A stretch of DNA of 22,167 nucleotides, taken from assembly GCA_041674625.1 (NCBI GenBank), contig JBAYVI010000041.1:1-22167 (forward strand), read 5' to 3'. The stretch is from BRH-c32 sp041674625. Its GTDB lineage: Bacteria > Bacteroidota > Ignavibacteria > Ignavibacteriales > Melioribacteraceae. Under the pieces are notes generated by a model. The model did not search any database. It was not told the DNA's origin and saw nothing but the letters and a program-made list of their open reading frames with translations. The position numbers and the translations under genes are program-made. Positions 7,198 to 16,712 of the stretch are shown in pieces. How positions within the stretch are numbered: the stretch's first letter is position 1; every line of letters begins with the position of its first letter.

Positions 7198-9792
7198 ATG
7201 AAACAGTTATTATCTATTCTATTTTTATCCTTTTCGGTCTCATTCGCGCAGGTGAATGTATCTAATAATCAAGGTTGGGGTGAACTTGGAGTACGCACAT
7301 CTGTCGAAAAAAATATCCTCTCGATCGGAAATAAAAAATATGAAAGAGGAATTGGGACACATTCACCTTCGGCAATAAAGTTAGAAGGGACGAAAGATTT
7401 TCAAAGATTCTATGCAGAAGTGGGAATCGATTCCGAGACCGGAAAATCGGGTTCAGCACGATTTATAATTATGGGTAATGGAAAAGAGATTTATCGCAGT
7501 CCGATTATGAGAGGTGGAACCCCACCGCACATCATTGACCTGATATTAGAAAAAAATAAAACGATTGAACTACTAACTGACGATGGTGATGACGGAATGA
7601 ATAGCGATCACGCTGATTGGGCTGATGCTTATTTTATCGATCAATACAATAAGAAAATTTATATAGATGATTTTTTTGGTACAAAAGAATTAATAAATAT
7701 TGCAGTAAAAGATTATAATTTAATAATGGGTGTTAATCAAAATAAAAAATTATTTACTTATTATTTAGGAGCAGATTTAGGTGAGGGGAATCAATTAAAT
7801 CGGCTTAATCCGCAATTTTTAGAATATGCAGCTTATGGCGTAAAAGGAATAACTGATCCCGCAATAAAAGCGGTTCATTCGGATGGTAATAGGAGTATCG
7901 ATCTTTATTATGTATCTCACGAAGTGAAACTGATCGATAAAAATATCACAGAATATATTTTCTCACTGATAGATGGCGTTTTTTCATTCGAAGTAAAACT
8001 TCACTATAAAGCATACTTCGATGAAAATATTATTGAAACTTATACTGAAATAACAAATAATGAAGAGGATGTTGTAAGACTGCAAAATTTTGCTTCATCG
8101 CAAATCAGTTTTAATAAAAATGAATATTGGCTTACAAGTTTATATGGTGCGTGGGGCAATGAATTTCATGCGGAAGATAATAGACTGCCGGTTGGTACAA
8201 CTGTTTTAGATTCGAGAGTGGGACATACATCAAGTCTCGCAAGTCCATCATTTATGATCTCATTCGATAAACCCGCAACGGAAACCGAGGGAGAAATATT
8301 GATTGGTTCAATCGCATGGAGTGGAAACTGGAAACTTAATTTCAATCAGAATAATGCAAAGCGTTTGACTGTTACATCGGGCATAAATGATTTCGATACA
8401 GAGTACTTATTAGACCCGGGCAAAACATTCACTACACCAAAGTTTTATTTCAGCATTACAAATAAAGGTAAAGGCGAGGCATCGAGGATATTGCATCGAT
8501 TCGCTCGAAGATATATAGTTCCGAAATCTGATGAAGTACGTCCGGTAGTATTGAATTCATGGGAAGCAGCGTATTTTGATTTTACCAATCCGAAGCTTAT
8601 GACTATGGTGGATGCTGCGGCTGAGATTGGCGTTGAAATGTTTGTACTTGATGATGGTTGGTTTGCACGTAAGTATCCACGCAATAATGATAGAGCAGGT
8701 TTGGGGGATTGGATAGTTAATTACGATAAGCTCGAAGGCGGTTTACAAAAAATTATTGATTATACTAATTCAAAAGGATTGAAGTTCGGACTTTGGATTG
8801 AGGCAGAGATGGTAAATCCCAAAAGTGAGCTTTATGAAGCGCATCCTGATTGGGTAATTTCTGTTCCGGAAAGAGAGCGTACACTCGGAAGAACTCAATT
8901 GATACTCGATTTCTCTAATCCTGCAGTTGTAGAGAATATTTACAATCAGTTAGATAAAATCCTGACTGAGAATAAAGGGATTGAATATATAAAATGGGAT
9001 TATAATCGATCCGTTACCGAACCGGGCTCGCCATATCTATCAGTAGAAAGACAGAGTGAATTTTGGGTTAGACAAATTGAAGGATATTACAGATTATTCG
9101 ATCAGCTTCGTGCAAAATATCCAAATATTTTATGGCAGTCATGTTCATCAGGTGGTGGAAGAACTGATTATGGAGCACTTAGCCGGGCAAGTGAATTTTG
9201 GACGAGCGATAATACAGATGCGTATCAAAGACTATTTATTCAATATGGTGCATCCTTGTTTTATCCTGCAAATACAATGGCTTGCCATGTATCAGCATCT
9301 CCTAATCATCAGACGAGTAGGATCACGCCACTCAAATTTCGTTTCGATGTAGCACTTAGTGGTCGGCTTGGTCTTGAACTCGATCCTTCAAAAATGACTT
9401 CTGAAGAAAAAGCTTATTCTAAAACAAAGTTAGAATTTTATAAAAGTGTAAGAGAGATTACGCAATTTGGCGATCTCTATCGATTAGCTTCTCCTTATGA
9501 TGGTTATTTTATTTCTAATCAATACTTAAGTGAAGATAAATCAAAAGGTTTAGTAACAGCATATCTCGTAAATTATTTTATGGGAATGAATGCACAATCA
9601 GTAAAACTTCAGGGACTTAATTTCGATAAAAAATATAAAATTTATGAACCTGATGATAAGAGTGGAAACACAGCGCACTTAGTAGAAAATTTGGGTGTAT
9701 TTACTGGAGAGTATCTTATGAATAAAGGAATTACATTAAAAATGAATAAAAATTATGACAGTGCGATAATATTACTTGAGGAAGCAAAATAG
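7198..9792 (+). CDS. Secreted alpha-galactosidase, NPCBM + GH36
   Basis: This is an exported enzyme of 864 residues predicted to release terminal alpha-galactose (or alpha-GalNAc) from oligo- or polysaccharides. Residues 1-18 are a signal peptide ending SFA, with Gln next. Residues 20-155 are an NPCBM carbohydrate-binding module (GWGELG, YERGIGTHSPS, ADWADAYF). A GH36 N-terminal beta-sandwich follows, and the barrel begins at VVLNSWEAAYFDF (about 450). Catalytic features are the substrate-binding pair LDDGW (D485/D486), the nucleophile D601 in KWDYN, CSSGGGR (649-655) and the acid/base D671 in SDNTDA. The 70-residue spacing between nucleophile and acid/base fits GH36. It is the first gene of the glycosidase operon. 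Alpha-galactosidase against alpha-N-acetylgalactosaminidase cannot be decided by eye. Confidence 0.93.
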   Translation: MKQLLSILFLSFSVSFAQVNVSNNQGWGELGVRTSVEKNILSIGNKKYERGIGTHSPSAIKLEGTKDFQRFYAEVGIDSETGKSGSARFIIMGNGKEIYRSPIMRGGTPPHIIDLILEKNKTIELLTDDGDDGMNSDHADWADAYFIDQYNKKIYIDDFFGTKELINIAVKDYNLIMGVNQNKKLFTYYLGADLGEGNQLNRLNPQFLEYAAYGVKGITDPAIKAVHSDGNRSIDLYYVSHEVKLIDKNITEYIFSLIDGVFSFEVKLHYKAYFDENIIETYTEITNNEEDVVRLQNFASSQISFNKNEYWLTSLYGAWGNEFHAEDNRLPVGTTVLDSRVGHTSSLASPSFMISFDKPATETEGEILIGSIAWSGNWKLNFNQNNAKRLTVTSGINDFDTEYLLDPGKTFTTPKFYFSITNKGKGEASRILHRFARRYIVPKSDEVRPVVLNSWEAAYFDFTNPKLMTMVDAAAEIGVEMFVLDDGWFARKYPRNNDRAGLGDWIVNYDKLEGGLQKIIDYTNSKGLKFGLWIEAEMVNPKSELYEAHPDWVISVPERERTLGRTQLILDFSNPAVVENIYNQLDKILTENKGIEYIKWDYNRSVTEPGSPYLSVERQSEFWVRQIEGYYRLFDQLRAKYPNILWQSCSSGGGRTDYGALSRASEFWTSDNTDAYQRLFIQYGASLFYPANTMACHVSASPNHQTSRITPLKFRFDVALSGRLGLELDPSKMTSEEKAYSKTKLEFYKSVREITQFGDLYRLASPYDGYFISNQYLSEDKSKGLVTAYLVNYFMGMNAQSVKLQGLNFDKKYKIYEPDDKSGNTAHLVENLGVFTGEYLMNKGITLKMNKNYDSAIILLEEAK

Positions 9793-9819
9793 GAAATAAT
9801 ATAGTTGAAAAAGAGGTTA

Positions 9820-9873
9820 GTGAAGAAAGTAACTAAAGGGAAAAGGTAGTAAATGATGAAAGGAAGTAGATGA
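9820..9873 (+). other. Two possible leader mini-ORFs before the second glycosidase
   Basis: The 77-base gap between the GH36 gene and the next gene is purine-rich. GTG at 9820 opens a 9-codon frame ending at 9849, whose first bases (TGAAGAAAGTAA) exactly repeat those at the true start (9871-9882). ATG at 9853 opens a 6-codon frame whose TGA overlaps the ATG at 9870 (ATGA). These could be a translational-coupling leader or simply a duplicated start region. Only the sequence pattern is seen, with no evidence of translation. Confidence 0.2.
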
Positions 9874-11891
9874 AGAAAGTAAAATTAATCAGTGCGGGGA
9901 TACTATTCTTTGCATTACAATTTTCGGTATGGGTCTCGGGGCAAACCACAGGGATAAATTACCTCTCAAATTTGAATGCTGACAAAGATTCTCCTTTGTT
10001 TACCGTATATGCCGCACCTATGCAACGCACTGAATATAAAATCGATCAGGGATATCAATTGCTATGGTACAATCCGATTAAAGGAATTGGTTTTGATTCT
10101 AAAGATGCAGGAAGATTAGAAATCGCCTTTAATATCGGTGGCAAAAAAATCAGTTCTGTGAATGAATACTTTAAAGAGCCGATAATCACTTTGTCATATA
10201 GTGATATAGTCAAATTTTATTTTTATCCTATTGATAGCCTCCGGGTTGATGCTTTTTATTCGGTTTATTCTTCTTCATCTGCATTCCAAGATTATACGAT
10301 TACAAATGAAAGCGATAAAGAAATTTCATTCAATGTAATAAATAAATTAGTATCTGATAAAAAAATCGATAATGGAAGAAATAGAGGTAAATTCTTTTTC
10401 TTTGAACATCTTCGCAAACGTGATAACTGGATGGTTTCTCACGATATACCTCTTGTAGAAAATTTTAAGAATTTATTTTCCACATCGGCTATTCCCGATA
10501 CAATTATTGCTGATGCAAAACGCATTGATTACATACAAAATATCACCTTAAAGCCTGATGAGTCTTTTAATTTTCGGACAGTTCGGATCCTGAATGATAT
10601 ATCGATAAGTGATGATTCTCTAAAAGTAGTTTTCAATAATCTACTCAACGTTGATAAAAATGAATTAATAACTGCCGATGAAAAAGTATATTCACAAATT
10701 CCGAAATTGGAATTCGACAATAAAGATAAGGAGATGCTCTTTTATAGTGCGTTCTCTTTAATGAGGCAATGTATGATGCCGCCCGAAGGTGAATGCAGTT
10801 ATAATTATTATGTTTTTTCGCGAGAGCCGAAATGGGGATGGGGTTATGGGGGACAGGTATTCCACGAATCACTTACGATGCTTGCATATGCTTATATGGA
10901 TCCGGAGGGAGCACTTAATTCGCAGAGAGTTTATTTCAATAGACAGTATCCAAATGGATATATCAATTACAGAACCGGTCCCTATCTTAATGAAAAAATT
11001 GAACATAATAGTGCGCTTACAAGTTCTGCCCCTTGGTTCAATTATGAGAACTACGAGCTCTTTATGATTACAAAGGATATGAAATTCCTTCAAGATGCGT
11101 ACGAATCGGGCACAAAATTCTATAACTTTTATACTGTAGTCCGGGATTCGAATAATAATGGTCTGTATTCTTGGGGTGGACATGCGGAACTTGAAAGTGT
11201 GCGCGATGCCCTCGTTGCTGTTTGGGATAATGTTGGATGGGCTTCAAATTTTGAAGGACCGGATGTTAATTCAATGCTTGTTAAAGAGGCTCAATCATTG
11301 AGTAAAATGGCACTTATGCTTGGTAAATTTGTGGAGGCTCACGAATGGACAGATAAAGCAAATAAGTTAACTAAACTAATTGATAAGAATTTATGGGATA
11401 GCAAACAGAATTTTTATTTCAATATAAATAAGAAAACAGGGAAATTCAGCTACAAGAAAAATGATGATCTTAAAATAAAGGAGATAATCGGTTTTCTGCC
11501 TATGTGGGCTGGAGTGCCGAATGCTAAACGTGCCAAAGTTTTAACAAAATCATTATTCAATAAAGCAGAATTTTGGCGAAAGAACGGTGTGCCTACTCTT
11601 TCAGCAAAAGATAAATATTATAATCCACTCGGATATTGGAATGGACCAATTTGGGTTCCGTGGCAGTACTTGATCTTTCAGGGACTACTTGATTACGGTT
11701 ATAAGAAAGAGGCAATTCAATTAAGCGATAAGGTACTTAACGCAGTGTCAGGTCAATTAAAAAGAGATCACTATTTCTGGGAATTTTATTCGGCGGATGA
11801 TGCACGTGCGGGCAGGAATAAAACATATATCTGGAGTGGTATGGTAGCAAAGTTCCTTATTGATATAGATAATATGAAAAATGGGGAGTAA
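9870..11891 (+). CDS. Secreted (alpha/alpha)6 glycosidase, GH63/mannosylglycerate-hydrolase-like (paralogue A)
   Basis: This exported protein of 673 residues has a signal peptide ending VSG before Gln-Thr-Thr, then a beta-rich N-terminal half (to about 280) and an alpha-barrel. Barrel motifs are PPEGECSYNYYVFSREP (about 304-320), WGWGYGGQVFHES, VWDN (W452-D453-N454), EIIGFLPMWAGVP, YWNGPIWVPWQYL and HYFWEFYS. In GH63 and related GH37 enzymes a WDN-type Asp is the general acid and the Glu in the late (W)E-(F/S)-Y motif is the base. By position these are D453 and E638 here, which is inference from family layout. GH63 members cleave alpha-glucosidic or alpha-mannosyl bonds; the substrate is not determined. 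AAAGGAAG precedes the ATG. It is a close paralogue of the next gene. Confidence 0.8.
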   Translation: MKKVKLISAGILFFALQFSVWVSGQTTGINYLSNLNADKDSPLFTVYAAPMQRTEYKIDQGYQLLWYNPIKGIGFDSKDAGRLEIAFNIGGKKISSVNEYFKEPIITLSYSDIVKFYFYPIDSLRVDAFYSVYSSSSAFQDYTITNESDKEISFNVINKLVSDKKIDNGRNRGKFFFFEHLRKRDNWMVSHDIPLVENFKNLFSTSAIPDTIIADAKRIDYIQNITLKPDESFNFRTVRILNDISISDDSLKVVFNNLLNVDKNELITADEKVYSQIPKLEFDNKDKEMLFYSAFSLMRQCMMPPEGECSYNYYVFSREPKWGWGYGGQVFHESLTMLAYAYMDPEGALNSQRVYFNRQYPNGYINYRTGPYLNEKIEHNSALTSSAPWFNYENYELFMITKDMKFLQDAYESGTKFYNFYTVVRDSNNNGLYSWGGHAELESVRDALVAVWDNVGWASNFEGPDVNSMLVKEAQSLSKMALMLGKFVEAHEWTDKANKLTKLIDKNLWDSKQNFYFNINKKTGKFSYKKNDDLKIKEIIGFLPMWAGVPNAKRAKVLTKSLFNKAEFWRKNGVPTLSAKDKYYNPLGYWNGPIWVPWQYLIFQGLLDYGYKKEAIQLSDKVLNAVSGQLKRDHYFWEFYSADDARAGRNKTYIWSGMVAKFLIDIDNMKNGE

Positions 11892-11976
11892 TTGCAGAAC
11901 GGATAAAAATCGAACTACAGAAGAATATTTATGAATTAAGTATTCGATTGAATTTAAAAAATTATTAGGTCTATTT

Positions 11977-14145
11977 ATGAGAAATAAATTACTCATGATA
12001 TATATGTTCGTACCCCTTATTTTCATTTCTGCTCAAAGATTAACGGTTTTTGATGACTATCTAAAAATCAGTGCAAAAGGAAATGACCCTTTATATACTA
12101 CATATACTGCCTCAATGGAACGCTCCCGACTTTATGGAGATAAAGGTTACAAAATGGATTACTATTCTGATTGTTCACCTATTACATATAGTGGAGACCA
12201 GGCGGGGAAATTTTACTCGTTGTGGAAAATCGATCAAGTAGTAGTAAAAAATATCGGTGAATATTATGAGAAGCCGGTAGTAACTGCATCATTCCCGGAT
12301 ATGGCAATAATAGAATACTCTCCTTTTAGAGGAATTAAAATTCAAGAAACATTTTTTGTTTATAGCTCTTCAATTGTGGTAGTAAGCATCAATATTAAAA
12401 ATGAAGACAAAATAAAACATGATATAGAAATATACCCGGTACTCGAATTAGGAAATGATTCACTTGTCATTAAAAATTTCGATAAACAAAATAGTGCTTA
12501 TGTCGCGGAGCATCATGAATCAAAATACAGATTAATTAGTGGACTATATAAAAATGCACCATATCCAACAGATACAAGAGATATTTTTGCATCGAATTTT
12601 AATCTATATTCTTTCGGTGGTTATAATGGTGATATGAATGATTTTTATAATACAATAAAAACTGATTTCTATTCCGAGAATCGAAATGATTCTTTGAATC
12701 ACTCCAAGGAAGGGAATAAAGATTTTATTTCTCTACACGGTAAAATATCGATCCAACCGGATGAAGAAAAAAATATAAAATACTTTAGAGGATGGCAGGA
12801 CGAGAAAGAAAGCGGAGAAGAATTAATAAGTCAGATAAATAAATTAAAACCGGAATCACTCCAAAAATATCTTGATGCTAATATTAAATTATTTTCACGC
12901 ATACCAAGAATAAAATTCAAAAGTGATGGAGAAAAACTAATTTATCTCGGCGCATTTAATTTAGTTAGAGGATGTATACTGCCGCCCGAAGGTAAAACAA
13001 AATATAATTATTATGTGTTCTCTCGTGAGCCGCTTTGGGGTTGGGGGCACGGTCATCAAGTGCTTCATGAGTCTCTTAGTATGCTCGCTTATGCTTATCT
13101 CGATCCCGTTTCTGCGCAAGGTTCCCAATATGTTTATATGGAACAGCAAAGGGAAGATGGATTGATTGCCTATCGGCATGGACCGAGGGGAATGCAGGAT
13201 TATCCTCATTTTTCTAAAGCTCTTAATCGGGACATGTCGTCCACCTCTGCACCATTTTTTAATTGGATAAATTGGGAAATCTATTCGGTAAGTAAAGATA
13301 AAAAGTTTCTAAATGATGCTTATAAATCAGGCAGAAAATATATCAATTGGCTTTTTGAAAACCGGGATTTGGATCACGATGGCACTTTTGAATGGGGACC
13401 GTATGGCCTCATTGAAAATGTACGTGATTGGTATAACGCAGTTTTTCAAGTATCTGCTGAGCGTTATCTCGATGTGGATAAAGAAGATATTTCGGATGAA
13501 CTCGAGTGCCTCGATTTAACTGTTATGATAATTAAGGAGCTTCGCTCTCTTAGCAAAATTGCCGGCGAACTTTCGATGCCCGAAGAAGCAAAAAATTATC
13601 AAGAAAAAGCAGATACAATAAGTCAATTAGTCAATGAACGAATGTGGGATAATGAAAAAATTTTTTTCTTCTCGATTAATAAAGAGGATCAAAGTTTTAA
13701 ATTTATGAGCCGTGATCTCAGACGCGAAGAGATAATCGGATTCCTTCCATTATGGGCTGAGGCAGTAGATAAAGAGAGAGCCGCATTACTTATAGATAAA
13801 CTTACCGATACAACAAAGTTTTGGCGAAAATATGGAGTGCCGACTTTAGCCGCTGATGATGAGTGGTTTACTCCTTATGTGGATTATTGCTGTAAATGGA
13901 ATGGACCAGTGTGGCTATTATGGGATTATATGGTCTATGATGGTTTACGAAATTACGGGTATGAAGATATTGCGAATCAACTAGCTGATAGAATGATAAA
14001 TGCGGCAGCGGTGCAATTAAGGAAGAACCATAATTTTTGGGAATCATATAGTCCCGATAATGAAGTACTAAATTCACCACCGAATTATATTTGGGATTCT
14101 ATATTAGCGAAATTGCTAATTGATAAATATATGAGGTTACAATGA
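11977..14145 (+). CDS. Secreted (alpha/alpha)6 glycosidase, GH63-like (paralogue B)
   Basis: This exported protein of 722 residues has a signal peptide ending ISA before Gln-Arg-Leu. It parallels the preceding gene along its whole length: PPEGKTKYNYYVFSREP (from about 336), WGWGHGHQVLHESLSMLAYAY, EEIIGFLPLWAEAV, KFWRKYGVPTL, KWNGPVWLLWDYM and HNFWESYSPD with E689 as the likely catalytic base. It differs where paralogue A has VWDN: here the stretch after ENVRD reads WYNAVFQVSAERYLD and is longer and more acidic, so the general acid is uncertain. This suggests duplication followed by a change of substrate or mechanism. AGG lies seven bases before the ATG. The TGA stop overlaps the next ATG by four bases (ATGA), which indicates coupled translation. 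Confidence 0.8.
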   Translation: MRNKLLMIYMFVPLIFISAQRLTVFDDYLKISAKGNDPLYTTYTASMERSRLYGDKGYKMDYYSDCSPITYSGDQAGKFYSLWKIDQVVVKNIGEYYEKPVVTASFPDMAIIEYSPFRGIKIQETFFVYSSSIVVVSINIKNEDKIKHDIEIYPVLELGNDSLVIKNFDKQNSAYVAEHHESKYRLISGLYKNAPYPTDTRDIFASNFNLYSFGGYNGDMNDFYNTIKTDFYSENRNDSLNHSKEGNKDFISLHGKISIQPDEEKNIKYFRGWQDEKESGEELISQINKLKPESLQKYLDANIKLFSRIPRIKFKSDGEKLIYLGAFNLVRGCILPPEGKTKYNYYVFSREPLWGWGHGHQVLHESLSMLAYAYLDPVSAQGSQYVYMEQQREDGLIAYRHGPRGMQDYPHFSKALNRDMSSTSAPFFNWINWEIYSVSKDKKFLNDAYKSGRKYINWLFENRDLDHDGTFEWGPYGLIENVRDWYNAVFQVSAERYLDVDKEDISDELECLDLTVMIIKELRSLSKIAGELSMPEEAKNYQEKADTISQLVNERMWDNEKIFFFSINKEDQSFKFMSRDLRREEIIGFLPLWAEAVDKERAALLIDKLTDTTKFWRKYGVPTLAADDEWFTPYVDYCCKWNGPVWLLWDYMVYDGLRNYGYEDIANQLADRMINAAAVQLRKNHNFWESYSPDNEVLNSPPNYIWDSILAKLLIDKYMRLQ

Positions 14146-16712
14146 AATCACTAAATATATTACTACTATTGCTAATCATAAGTTTCTCATTTCAGGAGTT
14201 AAATTTTGCTCAAGAGAAAGGACTTATCAAAAAGTTTGATCTTATCGAAAATGATTTAGAACTTAGCCGCACTGCATCCGCAAATCAATATATGGATAAG
14301 ATTGGACTTAAAGCAGCACTCATGGGTAATGAAAGCGGAAATTTTGAAATGTGGATTTGGGAATGGAAAGTCCTCCGTGGCTTCGATCTACAATTTTTTC
14401 TTGGCACATCCACTACTCCAATATCTAGTAAAAATATAGTAAGAGATATTTCAGTTACGCCCGAAGCGACAACGATAACGTTCGTATATGAATCATTCAC
14501 TGTAAAAGAGATAATTTTTGTCCCTTATGAAGAAGAGGGAGCGGTAATATTATTAGATGTTTATTCCACAACTCCACTTTCAATTGTTCCGGGTTTTATT
14601 CCTGTTATGCAGCCGCAATGGCCCGCTGGTATCGGTGGGCAGTATAGCTTTTGGGATGCTAAAGCAAATGCTTATCTCATTTCCGAATCACAGCGCCGAG
14701 CAAGTTTTTATGTCGGCTCTCCGATAGCAAAACAGATGGCAGCACCACCTGCTCACATGTTTGCCGATAGTCCTATTCAATTCAAGATCGACATTTCTCC
14801 AAATCAAGCTAACGAAAATTTTATTCCGATTGTAATAGCCGGAGGCAATGGTTTGAGCCGAGATTCCGCTTATGAGTTATATTATAGATTATTGAGTGAT
14901 GCAGAAAAACTTTATAAAAAGAATTATGAATACTATAATAATCTTCGTCATAATACTATGGAGATAATTTCACCCGATAAAAAATTCAACTTAGCTTATG
15001 AATGGGGGAAAGTTGCGCTCAATAATTTGATGGTAGAAAATCCGAAACTTGGAAAAGGATTAGTTGCAGGATACGGTTTATCAGGTGGCGGTGGGCGACC
15101 CGGATTTGCATGGTACTTCGGAGGTGATGCTTTTATTAATGCTCTCTCTATTATTGGCTACGGTGATTATAGTGCAGCAAAAGATTTATTATCATTCGCA
15201 CAAAAATGGCAGCGACAGGAAAATTTCCCGATTCGCAAAAAATCGCCTGATGAAATAAATAATGATATTGGAAAGATGTCGCACGAACTTTCCCAAAGCG
15301 ATGGACTTATCGATTGGTGGAATGATTATCATTATGGATATAATCATGCTGATACCACCCCTTGGTATCTAGTTGCAATAGGCGAATATTATAGAAGAAG
15401 CGGCGATTTAGATTTTATTCATAAGAGCTGGACTTCCATTATGCAGGCATATCAATGGTGTATGAGCAAGGATAGCAATAATGATGGATTGATGGATTTG
15501 AAAGGTGCGGGACTTGGTGTTCTCGAATTTGGTGCTTTAGTAAAAATTCATAATGATATTTATACACAAGGGCTTTGGGTACAAGCGATTAAGGAAGTAA
15601 ATAACTTAGCTCGTGCAATTGATGACCCGGCATTAAGAAAAAAAACAGAAAAACAATTTCCACTTGCAGCAGCGGCATTAGAAAAAATATATTGGATGAA
15701 TGATCTTGGCTTTTATAGTTTCGGTGCGAATGAAGCCGGCGAACAGGTAAAAGAAAAATCTCTTTTCCCTACTGCTGTTATGTTATTCGATTTTCTTAAT
15801 CAAGAAAGAGTTTTGAGCACGCTAAAAAACTTCAATCATTCTGATATGGTTACCGATTGGGGAGTAAGAAATCTCTCGAAAGATTCAAAGTATTACGATC
15901 CTGTTAATTATAATTATGGCACTGTTTGGGGATTCAATTCCAATTTTGCAGGTACTGCATTATTCAATAATCATTTTAATTTGCAGGGGTTTGAAGTCAT
16001 TCGCAATACGTATCAACATGCGTTTAATTACGGTCTCGGCGTTTGTCCCGAAGTTTATTCGGGCGATATAAATAATAAACTCGGCGAAGCATATCATAAT
16101 CAAGGCTTTAGCACGAGTGGATATATGCTGCCGATAATTCGGGGTCTTGCAGGTATTGATGTAAATTCGGAAGAAAAAACTATTATATTTGCACCGAAGA
16201 TTCCTGCCGATTGGGATTCGCTAATTGTAAAAAATGTAAAATATAGAGGATTTTCTTCGGGCAAAAATGCTTCGGTTGATTTCTATTATTATAAAAGTGA
16301 TAGCGAAATTAAATTGATTACAGTAAATAACAATGGGGATAAAGTTAAAGTTATTTTTAAACCCGATGCGGCACTTGGTACTGTGCTCGTTTCCGAAGAT
16401 GCTGAGTTAATCCAAAACGATCAATCTGTAACAATCAGCAAATCATTTGAATTATCTGATCGATATGAAACAGTAATTAAATATAAATCAGGACCGGAAA
16501 TATATCTGTTGGCGAATAAAACAAAGGTCGGCAGCACAAACGAAGGAATAAAAATAATTTCGCAAAAATTATCTTTAGGAAAATTGATTATCGAAGCAGA
16601 GGGACTTGCAGGTAGAGATTATGAAATCGGAATTAGAGGTGGCAAGAAGATGACACTTCATTTCGAAGGCAAAGGTAATAATTTTATAAAAAAGGAGTTT
16701 GTAATTGAGTAA
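14142..16712 (+). CDS. Secreted amylo-alpha-1,6-glucosidase / glycogen-debranching-like glycosidase
   Basis: This exported protein of 856 residues has a signal peptide ending FA before Gln-Glu. The N-terminal domain (to about 280) is beta-rich. The alpha-barrel follows, with GGGGRPGFAWYFGGDAFI (about 320-337), DGLIDWWNDYHYGYNHADTTPW, DSNNDGLMDLKG and a late CPEVYSGD block with E637, followed by STSGYMLPIIRGLAGI. The last two match the layout PELFCG...AWAAG...LLGL seen in bacterial debranching enzymes of the GDE C-terminal family, where that region lines the active site. A beta-sandwich tail follows. Unlike cytosolic glycogen debranchers this protein is exported, so it probably acts on an external alpha-linked glycan together with its neighbours. 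Start: ATG with GAGG (14133-14136) five bases upstream, overlapping the previous stop. Confidence 0.75.
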   Translation: MKSLNILLLLLIISFSFQELNFAQEKGLIKKFDLIENDLELSRTASANQYMDKIGLKAALMGNESGNFEMWIWEWKVLRGFDLQFFLGTSTTPISSKNIVRDISVTPEATTITFVYESFTVKEIIFVPYEEEGAVILLDVYSTTPLSIVPGFIPVMQPQWPAGIGGQYSFWDAKANAYLISESQRRASFYVGSPIAKQMAAPPAHMFADSPIQFKIDISPNQANENFIPIVIAGGNGLSRDSAYELYYRLLSDAEKLYKKNYEYYNNLRHNTMEIISPDKKFNLAYEWGKVALNNLMVENPKLGKGLVAGYGLSGGGGRPGFAWYFGGDAFINALSIIGYGDYSAAKDLLSFAQKWQRQENFPIRKKSPDEINNDIGKMSHELSQSDGLIDWWNDYHYGYNHADTTPWYLVAIGEYYRRSGDLDFIHKSWTSIMQAYQWCMSKDSNNDGLMDLKGAGLGVLEFGALVKIHNDIYTQGLWVQAIKEVNNLARAIDDPALRKKTEKQFPLAAAALEKIYWMNDLGFYSFGANEAGEQVKEKSLFPTAVMLFDFLNQERVLSTLKNFNHSDMVTDWGVRNLSKDSKYYDPVNYNYGTVWGFNSNFAGTALFNNHFNLQGFEVIRNTYQHAFNYGLGVCPEVYSGDINNKLGEAYHNQGFSTSGYMLPIIRGLAGIDVNSEEKTIIFAPKIPADWDSLIVKNVKYRGFSSGKNASVDFYYYKSDSEIKLITVNNNGDKVKVIFKPDAALGTVLVSEDAELIQNDQSVTISKSFELSDRYETVIKYKSGPEIYLLANKTKVGSTNEGIKIISQKLSLGKLIIEAEGLAGRDYEIGIRGGKKMTLHFEGKGNNFIKKEFVIE
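16691..16697 (+). promoter_or_regulatory. Strong ribosome binding site AAAGGAG that fixes a TTG start
   Basis: AAAGGAG lies inside the end of the debranching-like gene, seven bases before TTG 16705. The nearest ATG (16712) is out of frame with the ATP-grasp reading frame, so this site decides that translation begins at TTG, 8 bases inside the preceding gene. Confidence 0.75.
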
